Shown here one piece after another: positions 33,253-41,947 of a stretch of DNA of 59,129 nt. Position numbers and translations under genes: made by a program. The stretch comes from Pseudomonadota bacterium (GTDB taxonomy: Bacteria; Bdellovibrionota_B; Oligoflexia; Silvanigrellales; Silvanigrellaceae): assembly GCA_009926615.1 (NCBI GenBank), contig RFOM01000017.1:1-59129 (forward strand), in the 5' to 3' direction. The notes under the pieces were generated by a model. The model searched no databases. It was not told the DNA's origin and saw nothing but the letters and a program-made list of their open reading frames with translations. Position 1 is the first letter of the stretch. Each line of letters starts with the position of its first letter.

Positions 33253-34722
33253 ATGCGTGATTACTCTGCCCACGATGCCATTTTTGCGCTGAGCTCAGCA
33301 AAGGGTCGATCTGCAATTAGTCTTCACAGGATCAGCGGAAGCCGAGTCCTTGAAGTCCTCTTGCCGTATCTCATCCCCGCAAAAATCCGCAGCGGTTCTG
33401 CTGACCGGAAAAACTTCCGTGCAGCCGACTTTGAACATGCCAAAAGCAAGTACGTCACAGTTTCGGGTTCCGACGGAAACATCATCGACGACTGTGTTGT
33501 GACCTTTTTCAAAGGACCTTCGAGTTTTACCGGCGAAGATACACTCGAAATCAGCACTCACGGAAACCCGCTGATTACCGCACGTCTGCATTCTTTACTG
33601 AGAGCAATCGGATTGCGTGAAGCCAAACCCGGAGAATTCACCCAGCGTGCTTTTCTCAACGGTAAGCTGGACCTGACCAGAGCAGAAGCCATTGATCAGC
33701 TGATTCATACGGAAACAGAAGCCGGACTCGATCTTGCAAGGAGTGCATCAGAAGGCCGGATATCTCAGGTTGCCGACAGGATCAAAGAACAACTGACAGG
33801 CATCATGTCATACTTTGAGGCTCACATCGATTTTGCCGATGATGAAGTGGGATCGTATGACAGTAAAAGCAAAGTCGATGAACTGCTGCACATCGATTCG
33901 GAACTCAGGCAACTCGCAAATTCCTTTTCTGCAGGACTCAAACTGAGAGAAGGCTTGAGAGTGAGTTTCCTCGGCACACCGAATGCCGGAAAATCCTCGC
34001 TCTACAACGCTTTGCTGGGCTATGAACGTGCAATCGTTACGAACGTCCCCGGAACAACGCGGGACGTTGTCGAAGATCGTCTGAAAATCAGGAACTGCGA
34101 CTTTATTCTGCTTGATACGGCCGGTTTGCGCTCAACCGATGATCAAGTTGAAAAAATAGGCGTTGCCCGAACGATACAGTCATCTTCAGCGGCCGATATT
34201 GTTTGCATCGTGCTCGATCCCTCGCAGTTGGATGCGGGCAGCTTCGCAGATTCTATCCAAAAAGAATCTGCGAAACTTTTGTCTCATTTGAACCGTCCGA
34301 AAAATCAATGTGTACTGAATGTGTTGACCAAGCAGGACACTTGGACTCCGGAACTCAGGGCATCGGTTGATTTGCACGTCACAAAACTCAGAAATTCAGG
34401 ATATGAAATCGCATGCACGTCGTCATCTTCAAACAATACGGCGGAACTCGCTGAACTTCTGGAAAAGTATCACAAACGTTTAACTGCAGACACCGTAACC
34501 CCCGAATCCGCAGTGCTGATTTCGCAACGGCAGTATGACAAAGTACAGCTCGCGCGGCAAAGTCTGGGCGCAGCAATTGACCTTGTTCAAAAAAACGATT
34601 TCCCCGAGAAGGTCGCCTCGATGCTGATTCAGACGGCACAGCACACTTGCGACATTGTCGGGGAAATAGGAACAGAAGACGTGCTTGAAAAAATCTTTTC
34701 AAGCTTTTGCATCGGGAAATAA
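33253..34722 (+). CDS. mnmE: tRNA uridine-5-carboxymethylaminomethyl modification GTPase MnmE
   Basis: A 489-residue three-domain GTPase. The N-terminal folate domain has ISLHRISGSRV and GEDTLEISTHGNPLI. The helical domain has GEFTQRAFLNGKLDLTRAEA. The inserted G domain has G1 LGTPNAGKSSLYNA, the switch VPGTTRDVVED, G3 DTAGL and G4 TKQD. The C-terminal tail CIGK carries the catalytic Cys. With MnmG it makes cmnm5U34 or related bases at the tRNA wobble position. mnmG is not in the window. The stop abuts the convergent small gene with no gap. Confidence 0.97.
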   Translation: MRDYSAHDAIFALSSAKGRSAISLHRISGSRVLEVLLPYLIPAKIRSGSADRKNFRAADFEHAKSKYVTVSGSDGNIIDDCVVTFFKGPSSFTGEDTLEISTHGNPLITARLHSLLRAIGLREAKPGEFTQRAFLNGKLDLTRAEAIDQLIHTETEAGLDLARSASEGRISQVADRIKEQLTGIMSYFEAHIDFADDEVGSYDSKSKVDELLHIDSELRQLANSFSAGLKLREGLRVSFLGTPNAGKSSLYNALLGYERAIVTNVPGTTRDVVEDRLKIRNCDFILLDTAGLRSTDDQVEKIGVARTIQSSSAADIVCIVLDPSQLDAGSFADSIQKESAKLLSHLNRPKNQCVLNVLTKQDTWTPELRASVDLHVTKLRNSGYEIACTSSSSNNTAELAELLEKYHKRLTADTVTPESAVLISQRQYDKVQLARQSLGAAIDLVQKNDFPEKVASMLIQTAQHTCDIVGEIGTEDVLEKIFSSFCIGK

Positions 34723-35136
34723 TCAGTATCCCGTTATTTTTTGCGAATCGTAAGAATAAACTCTCGGTAATGCCTTCGCAAACCGGATGAGGGTCGACTG
34801 CTGGTTCACCAGCGTGTCAAATACTCTTTTGCCCTCAGGCTCATTTCGAACCATATCGATCTTTTCCTGCAAACGATTGATTCTCTCGGCATCATCAGTG
34901 GCTTCCATGACTTCATCCATGATCGCATTGAAACGAACTTTTTCCTGCGGTGTCAGGCCGCTGGTATTTGCATATTTGTGGTAACGCTCAATCTGTTTCG
35001 GATCGGTATCAATAGTGACGGTTCCGTCTTCTTTCTTCTCGGTGACGATTCCCGGCTTGGTATAAATACCGGCCTTCGGCACGTAGTCCCCAATTTGCAT
35101 ATTCGAATTTCTCTTCGGAACAGGCATCGTCATCAT
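34723..35136 (-). CDS. Small protein of unknown family, paralogue A
   Basis: A 137-residue protein, unrecognised. The ATG start has AAGGAGG nine bases upstream. Residues 13-50 look like a small SH3-like beta module (MQIGDYVPKAGIYTKPGIVT, DGTVTIDTD). This is followed by HKYANTSGLTPQEKVRFNAI and a helical C-terminal half (AERINRLQEKIDMVRNEPEG). The same layout recurs in the gene just upstream (35152-35532): GD-[IVY] start, DGTVTID/NGTVNLDD, GLTPQEKVRFN/GLTEGQRKSFN, and a hairpin of helices. It has no signal peptide. The pair probably forms one transcript. Confidence 0.6.
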   Translation of the reverse strand: MMTMPVPKRNSNMQIGDYVPKAGIYTKPGIVTEKKEDGTVTIDTDPKQIERYHKYANTSGLTPQEKVRFNAIMDEVMEATDDAERINRLQEKIDMVRNEPEGKRVFDTLVNQQSTLIRFAKALPRVYSYDSQKITGY

Positions 35137-35151
35137 AGACAGTCCTCCTTA

Positions 35152-35532
35152 TCAATACTGTGGTACATTTCGTAAATCAGTTGCGTAATCTTCGGGAACG
35201 TAATTATCTCTGTGCATCCGGTGCATCAGTTCGTTTTCAAGATAGTGAAGCACTTTGGGGTCGATTCTTTTGGAATCTTTATGATTTTGAATCAGATCAT
35301 AAAGATTTCGGATTTCTTCCTGTTTCGAGTCGCCTTTTATCAGATTCAGATTGACGTTGAATGATTTTCTCTGTCCTTCCGTCAAACCGTTTTTCACGCC
35401 GCCTTCAGCATGTTTCTGGACGTTTTGTAGTTTGTCATCGAGATTAACGGTCCCGTTTTGTCCGTCGACCTTTTTCACAACGGCAGGTGTTCCGTCGCGC
35501 ATATAAATTATGTCACCATTTAGAATCCGCAT
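35152..35532 (-). CDS. Small protein of unknown family, paralogue B
   Basis: A 126-residue protein, unrecognised, with a GGAGGCGGGC ribosome site directly before the ATG. It begins MRILNGDIIYMRDGTPAVVK, a beta-rich module, then GQNGTVNLDDKLQNVQKHAE. A GLTEGQRKSFNVNLNLIKGD segment follows, then a helical end (NLYDLIQNHKDSKRIDPKVL). It shares motif order and spacing with the downstream neighbour at 34723-35136, so a tandem duplication is likely. It is cytoplasmic by absence of a signal. Function is unknown. Confidence 0.6.
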   Translation of the reverse strand: MRILNGDIIYMRDGTPAVVKKVDGQNGTVNLDDKLQNVQKHAEGGVKNGLTEGQRKSFNVNLNLIKGDSKQEEIRNLYDLIQNHKDSKRIDPKVLHYLENELMHRMHRDNYVPEDYATDLRNVPQY

Positions 35533-35731
35533 GCCCGCCTCCGTGAGACAAGAGCAAAAGTCAGATACCCACGTCCGAAATGTAACTCAATTTGCAACTG
35601 AATGAAGCAAAGCTGAAGACGGATTGACTGGAGAGAATCTGCAGCGATCCGAAAATCGCGGAGCTAAAGGTCAAAAGCATAAAGCCGAAGAGCGCTGCAA
35701 TAAGGGAAAATGCTGGCACAAGGATTGTGTT

Positions 35732-37318
35732 ATGAGCGGCCGGAAACCAACAGTTCGAACATTGCAGGCGAGTTTAACTGCTTTTGCAGTTTGCGCATGT
35801 AATATTGCACCGCCGGCTCCTCCTTCCGTATCCGATAAGTTGCTGAACGGACAACGCAACCCGCGCGGAAGCGATTCCTCAGGCACTCACGGCGATCAAA
35901 ACCTTGATCCGAAAAGCTGGGCTCAAAAACTGCAATTTTTGCAGGAAACGGCGGTAAAAACTGCATCCGGTATGACAGATATCGAACGGCAGCTCGGGCA
36001 GGTTTTTGCCATTCGTGAGGCACTCTGCAGCCGGCATTCCGATCTTATGAACGCCTGCACTGTACACACCCCCCTTTCACCGCGGACATGGAAGCCGGCA
36101 GGATGCAAGCCTGAAAAAAACAAATGGCAAAGCCGAAATTACTCTGCATTCCTGAGCGGCGTTGAAGGAAAATTTCAGCTTATTTTTGACAATTCTGTTG
36201 AGTCAAATGTTTTCAACACAGAAGAGCCGCAAAAAATAACATGGATTGCGCGGGGAAACAGAAATCTGAGAGATCTCAAACTGTCAGATGTCGGATCCGC
36301 GAAAATCAAATTCGTCAGCGGAGAAGTCACAGACATCAAAACGATCACTTTCAAATTTCAACTGGATGACGAAATCCTTTTGACCCATGAGGATATTCTT
36401 GAACAGGAAAGCACCGGAACAACCCTGATATTAAAGACGCTTCCGATAACAAAAAAATTATCGGCACCTGAATGCGTCGTGGATGAAAACAACATTGATG
36501 AAATTGTATCATCGGCTCTGACCGAGGCTAAAGAACCGCAACCTTTTCCTGCTCCGTCTGTAAATCCTGACTTCAAAAATGATGAAAACGCAAGGAATCT
36601 CGAATTCTGGATCTCCGATACCCGAAGGCAGATCGAAGCCAAAGGCGACATCTATCTGGCTGCAGCGCAGGATATTTCAAAACTCAGACGTGATCTTCGC
36701 GGAGAACTGCAGCTCGGATGCTGGGGTCGCGACATCATCCGGACCATCGAAATTAATATCAAAGGCGACCATCTTGCAATTTCAGACTGGGACAGAAGCC
36801 TGACATCTGCTGCTCTGGGAGCAGTCGGCAATCCGACTCAGACGACATTCGACTTCGGAGGCGGACTCAAGTTTACAAACACAGATGAAAACACCTATCC
36901 GCTTTTTCAGGAACGCGGAAAATGGATCGCAGAGGCAGACACCGATCTGACAATCGGTGACCTCAGCAACATCGTCATTCAAAAAGGAGGATATTCCTAT
37001 CAGGCCGTCAAAAACTGCTGGTCGACATGGGGCGGACTCGGGACGGCCTGCGAATGGCAAAACAGGGAAGCCGATCGGTACAAACTCGACTCTTTGAGTA
37101 TCAAAATCAACGGACAATCCGTTTATGAAAAAAACTCCATGAATCTGACCTTCCAGCGAAGCTCCATGAGCTGGATTGAAAAGGAACTGACCTCCAATTC
37201 CGCGTATACCAATCTGATGAAGCGGCGTGATTGTCCGGCTGCATTTGCTCCCCGACAGGGTGAAATTGACCGCGCAAAGCTGTTCGAACTTCCCACTCAG
37301 TCTGAGGTGATGAAATGA
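35732..37318 (+). CDS. Putative lipoprotein of unknown function
   Basis: A 528-residue protein, unrecognised. I choose the ATG at 35732, with AAGGA seven bases upstream, giving MSGRKPTVRTLQASLTAFAV then CAC. Cys residues at 21 and 23 follow a short hydrophobic stretch, a likely lipidation point. A Pro/Ser-rich linker (APPAPPSVSDKLLNGQ) precedes a large domain with beta and helical parts. C-terminal repeats of similar beta text appear (FDFGGGLKFTNTDENTYPLF; IKINGQSVYEKNSMNLTFQR). The stop overlaps the next start (ATGATG), so the two lipoproteins are co-translated. Confidence 0.6.
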   Translation: MSGRKPTVRTLQASLTAFAVCACNIAPPAPPSVSDKLLNGQRNPRGSDSSGTHGDQNLDPKSWAQKLQFLQETAVKTASGMTDIERQLGQVFAIREALCSRHSDLMNACTVHTPLSPRTWKPAGCKPEKNKWQSRNYSAFLSGVEGKFQLIFDNSVESNVFNTEEPQKITWIARGNRNLRDLKLSDVGSAKIKFVSGEVTDIKTITFKFQLDDEILLTHEDILEQESTGTTLILKTLPITKKLSAPECVVDENNIDEIVSSALTEAKEPQPFPAPSVNPDFKNDENARNLEFWISDTRRQIEAKGDIYLAAAQDISKLRRDLRGELQLGCWGRDIIRTIEINIKGDHLAISDWDRSLTSAALGAVGNPTQTTFDFGGGLKFTNTDENTYPLFQERGKWIAEADTDLTIGDLSNIVIQKGGYSYQAVKNCWSTWGGLGTACEWQNREADRYKLDSLSIKINGQSVYEKNSMNLTFQRSSMSWIEKELTSNSAYTNLMKRRDCPAAFAPRQGEIDRAKLFELPTQSEVMK

Positions 37319-38310
37319 TGCTCAAAGTCAGGAAGACAGAAGCGAAATTTCTTTTTGTGTTCGTCGCGTGCATGCCGTTGTTGTCTTGCGGCACAGATGT
37401 TCCGGATTTCAGAGAATCGAACAAACCAGACACGAATAACGGCAAAAGTGATTCAGCAGCCGGACTCGAGGCTCCCGCGCGGCTGTCTCTGACAACTCAG
37501 GCCGGCGAGTCGAACGGCTACATGCCGTTCATCGAAATTGATTACAAGAACAGTGATTTCGCAAAAGTGATCCGATGCGCTGCCTCATTCAGACTTTTGA
37601 GCCCTGCTGGCAAGTTGTTGCGCATGAGCAACGGTTCCATTCAAACACAAAACCCGGTTGAAAGCCGTGCAGCATGGCAATCAGCTCTGAGCTCTCCGGA
37701 ATCCTGCCGCCTTATCGGAGAAAAAACTGTCCGAGCGGCATTCAACGACATGCTCGCCGCGAGCGGAAAATATTTTTATATTTTTAACCCGTGCCGTGAA
37801 TCGGCAGAAAAAGACGGCGGAAATGTCCAGACAAAATGTTCTTTTGATTTGATCTCATCGGTCGAAGTCAGTCTTCAGAACACACCTGCGGAAAAGGGCG
37901 TGAAGATTGCGCAGCTTCTGTGGGAAAAGGAATCCCAGTTGACCGGACTCGCTCTCCGTATCAGAGAACAGATGCTTGCGAGTCTTCAAAAACAAAAAAG
38001 CTGCGAGAACAATGAATCCGTAGATGCGGTCAGAGAAGCACGCCAAAAGGCACTCTCAGCCGCTCTGCTGACCGGCATCGCATCGTCCATCGGCGGGCTT
38101 GTCGGAGGTCCTCAGGGAGCTGCGGAGGCTGCCAAAAAGACGCTTCAGTGGATCTTTGAAAATTATTCTTCGGGAAGTGAACACAATCCGGCCAAATGCA
38201 AAATCCTTGCGGACGCCGAAGCTGCAGCCAAGGAAACTGCTGCTGCAATTGATTTGCTTTCAAAAGAAATAGACCAGCTCAAAACTGAGCTGGTCCAACT
38301 CTACAAATGA
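37315..38310 (+). CDS. Lipoprotein of unknown function, partner of the upstream gene
   Basis: A 331-residue protein with a clear lipoprotein signal (KFLFVFVACMPLLSCGTD, Cys at residue 25). Two ATGs overlap the upstream stop. Residues 45-200 are a mixed domain with scattered cysteines. A Gly/Ala-rich hydrophobic segment (SAALLTGIASSIGGLVGGPQ, about 245-264) could insert in or lie against a membrane. The end is a coiled coil (AAIDLLSKEIDQLKTELVQL). Association with the 528-residue lipoprotein is inferred from coupling. No known family was recognised. Confidence 0.6.
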   Translation: MMLKVRKTEAKFLFVFVACMPLLSCGTDVPDFRESNKPDTNNGKSDSAAGLEAPARLSLTTQAGESNGYMPFIEIDYKNSDFAKVIRCAASFRLLSPAGKLLRMSNGSIQTQNPVESRAAWQSALSSPESCRLIGEKTVRAAFNDMLAASGKYFYIFNPCRESAEKDGGNVQTKCSFDLISSVEVSLQNTPAEKGVKIAQLLWEKESQLTGLALRIREQMLASLQKQKSCENNESVDAVREARQKALSAALLTGIASSIGGLVGGPQGAAEAAKKTLQWIFENYSSGSEHNPAKCKILADAEAAAKETAAAIDLLSKEIDQLKTELVQLYK

Positions 38311-38337
38311 ATTTTCAAACTCCGGCTCTGAATCGAA

Positions 38338-38865
38338 TCAGAGCTTCTTGAATTCGCCGCGGCGGTTCTTGGAGTGTGCGGCCTCATCACGGCCTTCAAC
38401 TGCGGGACGCTCTTCGCCGTAGCTGATTGTGGTCAGGTTGCCGGCCGGAACGCCTTCTGCCGCCAGAGCATCCTGAATTGCACGGGCGCGCTTTTCACCC
38501 AGAGCAAGATTGTATTCGTTGGAACCGCGCTCGTCGCAGTGACCTTCGATTTGAATCTTGACAGGAGCGCCGGAGTTGGCCTTGAGAACCGCGGCAAGTT
38601 TTCTCAGCTTGTCTGCTTCGGACGCTTTGACAGTAAAGCTGTCGAAATCAAAATAAATGGTCTCGGAAGCAAAGTCGGCTGTATCAAGGGCAGGAGCCGC
38701 CGGAGTCGGCGCAGCCACCGGAGTGGCAACAGGTGCCGGTGGGGCCGGAGTTGCCGCTGCAGCTGCTTTGGCCTCGAGAGTGGGCTCAGGAGCCTTCTTT
38801 TTCGAGCAGGCCACGGAAACGAGTGCAACCGAACACAGAGCGACTTGGCGCAATGTCAATGCCAT
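38338..38865 (-). CDS. pal: Peptidoglycan-associated lipoprotein Pal
   Basis: A 175-residue lipoprotein. The start is ATG at 38865, behind GAGGAG. The lipobox ends VSVAC with Cys at residue 20. An Ala/Pro-rich linker (about 34-60) leads to the OmpA-type domain: IYFDFDSFTVKASEADKLRK, IEGHCDERGSNEYNLALGEK, RARAIQDALAAEGV and the C-terminal SKNRRGEFKKL. The Asp in CDERG and the Arg in KRARA are the expected peptidoglycan contacts. It normally works with the Tol system; no tol genes are in the window. Confidence 0.95.
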   Translation of the reverse strand: MALTLRQVALCSVALVSVACSKKKAPEPTLEAKAAAAATPAPPAPVATPVAAPTPAAPALDTADFASETIYFDFDSFTVKASEADKLRKLAAVLKANSGAPVKIQIEGHCDERGSNEYNLALGEKRARAIQDALAAEGVPAGNLTTISYGEERPAVEGRDEAAHSKNRRGEFKKL

Positions 38866-38956
38866 AATAAAGAACTCCTCAATGAAACGGTGGCGGAGAA
38901 CGACAAACGGGCCATAAACTAAGCCAACGATCTCTGCGCCATAAACCCTGTCAGTC

Positions 38957-38984
38957 AAGGTATTCAACACCTTAAATTTGTCAA
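38957..38984 (-). promoter_or_regulatory. Putative sigma-70 promoter for pal
   Basis: Read on the minus strand, a perfect TTGACA (38984-38979) is followed 16 bases later by TACCTT (38962-38957), about 90 bases before the pal start. The -10 is weak; other -10 pairings are possible. Confidence 0.35.
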
Positions 38985-39086
38985 CTGGACAGGGGCACTT
39001 TGTGACTTGCCCACTCAATGTTTCTGGTGTATCGACGGGGTTCACTTGCTGGGCCTCCCCGTGAGGCTCGTTGACGGAGTTATATT

Positions 39087-39629
39087 ATGTCTGCTGAAAT
39101 CAACAAAATCGTTGCCCAAGGTCGCACACTTTCGACCAAGGGTGCCCTTCGTGAAATGCGTGACAACGGCCTCGTCCCTGCGACCGTATTCGGTAAAAAC
39201 GGGACCAAGAACATCGCAATTCCGGTTAAGGGTCTGCCGAAGAAACATACCCGCTCGGCTCTTGTCACGCTCGAAGTTGACGGTAAGAGCCACACCGTCC
39301 TCATGAGAGACGTTCAGGTTGACCCCTTGAAAGACACTCCCATTCATATGGACTTTCAGGAAGTCTCCCCAAGTGAAGTCGTCAAAGCCAAAGTTCCTCT
39401 GATCTTCACTGGCCTGACCCGCGAACAGGAAAAAGAAGGTTCTTTCAAGGTTCTTATCCGCTCGTTGCTCGTCACAGGACCAGCCAACAAGCTTCCGGAA
39501 TCGTTGAATGTGGAAGTTGGCGGCCTGAAAGTCGACGAGTCGGCTCATGTGGGCAACCTTGCTCTTCCCGAAGGCGTAAAACTGGCAACCGCCCGCAATT
39601 TGGCGCTTGCATCACTGGTTCGCTTCTAA
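39087..39629 (+). CDS. rplY: 50S ribosomal protein L25 (CTC form)
   Basis: A 180-residue long L25/CTC protein. The N-terminal 5S rRNA-binding domain has LSTKGALREMRDNGLVPATV, then FGKNGTKNIAIPVKG and the conserved HTVLMRDVQVDPLKDTPIHM, DFQEV. A C-terminal beta domain follows (PLIFTGLTREQEKEGSF...). It binds 5S rRNA in the large subunit. The ATG has GGAG upstream. pth follows six bases later, the usual rplY-pth pair. Confidence 0.95.
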   Translation: MSAEINKIVAQGRTLSTKGALREMRDNGLVPATVFGKNGTKNIAIPVKGLPKKHTRSALVTLEVDGKSHTVLMRDVQVDPLKDTPIHMDFQEVSPSEVVKAKVPLIFTGLTREQEKEGSFKVLIRSLLVTGPANKLPESLNVEVGGLKVDESAHVGNLALPEGVKLATARNLALASLVRF

Positions 39630-39635
39630 GCCGTC

Positions 39636-40172
39636 ATGCGACTTGTTGTCGGCTTGGGAAACCCCGGCTCTCAGTATGAGCTCACGCGTCATAACGTGGG
39701 CTTTCTTTTTTTGGATGAAATTGCAAACACGGCCGGCAGCTCGATCAATCAAAGTAAATTTGGCGGATTGACTGCCAAAGTAACGTGGCACGGACACGAC
39801 CTTCTGCTGCTCAAACCACAGACGTTCATGAACCTTTCAGGCACTTCGGTGCTTGAAGCCATACAGTTTTACAAACTTTCGCCGAGTGATGTGATTGTTG
39901 TGTTCGACGACCTCGACCAGCCTGCCGGAGCCGTCCGCCTGCGGACCGGCGGCGGTCACGGCGGACACAATGGTGTCAGAGACATTCTTGCGAAATGGGG
40001 ACAGGACGGCTTTCACCGTCTTAAAATCGGAATCGGAAAACCCGAGCACAAAACGGCCGTTGTCGGACACGTTCTCGGTAAGTTTTCGGATTCGGAATTC
40101 AACGAAATAAAAGCACAGACCTTTAAGGTTGCGGAAGAGCGTCTGCTCGACATCCTGAAACGTAAAAAATAA
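39636..40172 (+). CDS. pth: Peptidyl-tRNA hydrolase
   Basis: A 178-residue Pth. The catalytic region is VGLGNPGSQYELTRHNVGF with the active His in RHNVGF. LLLKPQTFMNLSG holds the substrate Asn. The later parts VVFDDLDQPAGAVRLRTGGG and HGGHNGVRDI are also conserved, with the catalytic Asp. It releases peptides from tRNA dropped off ribosomes. It is paired with rplY. Confidence 0.97.
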   Translation: MRLVVGLGNPGSQYELTRHNVGFLFLDEIANTAGSSINQSKFGGLTAKVTWHGHDLLLLKPQTFMNLSGTSVLEAIQFYKLSPSDVIVVFDDLDQPAGAVRLRTGGGHGGHNGVRDILAKWGQDGFHRLKIGIGKPEHKTAVVGHVLGKFSDSEFNEIKAQTFKVAEERLLDILKRKK

Positions 40173-40225
40173 AAACTGAAGTCTGCGGATGGCGCGTCAC
40201 TTATGCCTGTCCGGATGAACGGCTC

Positions 40226-41947
40226 TCATGTGCGTCCGCGATGCCTCATCAGCGCGGGTGTAACGTATCTTTTGAACTGCTCGGGAGTCATCCGCTTTCG
40301 ATCGCGTTCGAAAGCCTGCTGCTGAACCGGTGTCAGCGATTCGTAAAACTCGGCCACGCACATCAGAAAATCATCATCGTTAAGTACATCACGCTTGCCG
40401 GCAGACTCACGCGCGGCAGAGCCGGCAATGGTTCTGCTCGAAGTGTTGGGGATAACCAAGTCAGAAGGGACGTTTACTTCGTCAAATGACGCGACCAAGC
40501 GCTCTGACCTTGCGAAGCCTGAATTGACAGATGCGGCTGTCACAACCGAAGTGGACAAGACTTCACTGACCGTTTTTTTCAATTCAAGACCGGCCGATGC
40601 TGTCTGCGGACGGGTACCCGAAAGTTCTTTATTAAACTCTGCTTCCGGTTTTTGAACAGGCAGCAGAACGGAGTGTTCTGAATTTAACTCCGGCGTCTGA
40701 ACAGGCTGCTGAGATTTGAAGAACATCGTGCTTCCCGCACTGACAGACTGTTCCTGCTGCAGCGCGCACTTTCCGGACTCAAATTCGAGGCTCAATCTAC
40801 CGGAGGCTGCCTTGTTCAAAACGCCGGAAAGCGCTTCTTCAAACTGAATGGCTTCCATTGCATGCTGCGACATACGCCAGCAATGCACGATTCCGCTGTC
40901 GGCAAACTGAGAAGAACGTTTGACAAGATTTCTGACTCGTTGCCTCGGGGCTTCATTTTCCCAACTCAGTATCCCGTGATCGTAAAACGACTGCGCACGT
41001 GCCAATTGCTCTTTGTGAAGTTTTCCAAGCTCAGAATGACCGAGTGCACGACCGCGCCAAACGTCTTCTGCTGAATCAGAGAGTTCGGCAGCCGAATCCT
41101 GCTTCATGAGTTCCAAAGACAAGTAGGCACACAATTTTTTAGGATTGACGGTCCGGCTCATTGCCTGCAGTACATCCGGCTGAAGAGTGACCAGAGACTT
41201 GCCGAGGAGTTCGGCAGCCTGAATTCCCAAGTGACTGCCGGATGCATTGTTTCGCAATGCCGACGGCAACAGTTCTTCAGCACCGTGGGTAAACAAACGA
41301 CGAGGGTCGCGCGCAAACGTCACCAGCAAAACATCGGCGGCACCCTGCTTGAGGACCACGTTCTCAACAATTTGAACGAGTCCGACCTGTTCAAGCATCA
41401 GACCGTGAGTGGCCGATGCATTGCCCTTCGAGCGTCGCGAGGCGGTTCTTGCTGACACACCTTTCACGCGTTGCACGCGCAAGGCAGAACTCAGGTAACC
41501 GGTGAGAAAATCTTTTTGCGAATGAATTTCAGCTGCAGTTCCGCGCAATATTCTGTTCAAATTCAATTCGACGGTAAAATTCCCTTCGGGTTCGGCTCGA
41601 CTGACCTGCGCATAAAGCTCGGTCCACAGCAGAACAACAAGAGGGAAATTTTTAGGAGTCATCGCTGGACCGCTGAGCAGCCAGTCATCCTCTTCCAACG
41701 CGAGTTCAAGCGCCAACAGCTGAGAATCTTTGTTGAGCCATTGACTCATGACTCCAACCAACCACCAACGCGGACAAACGACCCGTTTGCGAAGCGCATA
41801 GGCTGCTGCCTCAAGTCCGCGCGGAAATGCATTCGCAAGCGGAGCTGTGCTTCCCGCAAAAGAATTCATCCCCTGAGACACGTCCGGAGAATTTTCAGCT
41901 GCGCTGGGTGCGCTATGATACAAACGCTCGCTTCGCATCAATTTCAA
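40226..41947 (-). CDS. Hypothetical protein at the end of the acpP-ribE run
   Basis: A 573-residue protein, unrecognised. TTG at 41947 overlaps the ribE stop (TTGA), suggesting coupled translation; an ATG at 41938 is an alternative with 570 residues. There is no signal peptide. Residues 45-350 are helix-rich (WWLVGVMSQWLNKDSQLLAL; LRGTAAEIHSQKDFLTGYLS; VNPKKLCAYLSLELMKQDSA). Residues 390-520 are low-complexity Ser/Ala/Pro-rich. The C-terminal 45 residues are a charged helical module (FLMCVAEFYESLTPVQQQAF, ERDRKRMTPEQFKRYV). Function is unknown. It is convergent with pth. Confidence 0.6.
   Translation of the reverse strand: MKLMRSERLYHSAPSAAENSPDVSQGMNSFAGSTAPLANAFPRGLEAAAYALRKRVVCPRWWLVGVMSQWLNKDSQLLALELALEEDDWLLSGPAMTPKNFPLVVLLWTELYAQVSRAEPEGNFTVELNLNRILRGTAAEIHSQKDFLTGYLSSALRVQRVKGVSARTASRRSKGNASATHGLMLEQVGLVQIVENVVLKQGAADVLLVTFARDPRRLFTHGAEELLPSALRNNASGSHLGIQAAELLGKSLVTLQPDVLQAMSRTVNPKKLCAYLSLELMKQDSAAELSDSAEDVWRGRALGHSELGKLHKEQLARAQSFYDHGILSWENEAPRQRVRNLVKRSSQFADSGIVHCWRMSQHAMEAIQFEEALSGVLNKAASGRLSLEFESGKCALQQEQSVSAGSTMFFKSQQPVQTPELNSEHSVLLPVQKPEAEFNKELSGTRPQTASAGLELKKTVSEVLSTSVVTAASVNSGFARSERLVASFDEVNVPSDLVIPNTSSRTIAGSAARESAGKRDVLNDDDFLMCVAEFYESLTPVQQQAFERDRKRMTPEQFKRYVTPALMRHRGRT

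Noticed and set aside
35713..35730. Sigma-54-like TGGCAC...TTGTG just before the 35732 lipoprotein start
   Set aside because: The -12 box is GT rather than GC, and transcription would begin inside the gene; the bases are explained by the ribosome site.
38272..38295. Perfect nine-base inverted repeat GACCAGCTC / GAGCTGGTC
   Set aside because: It lies in the coding end of a coiled coil (DQLKTELV), has no T-run after it, and is explained by codons for alternating charged and Leu residues.
38325..38344. Seven-base hairpin GCTCTGA / TCAGAGC between the second lipoprotein and pal
   Set aside because: No T-run on either strand and partly inside the pal coding end; too weak to call a terminator.
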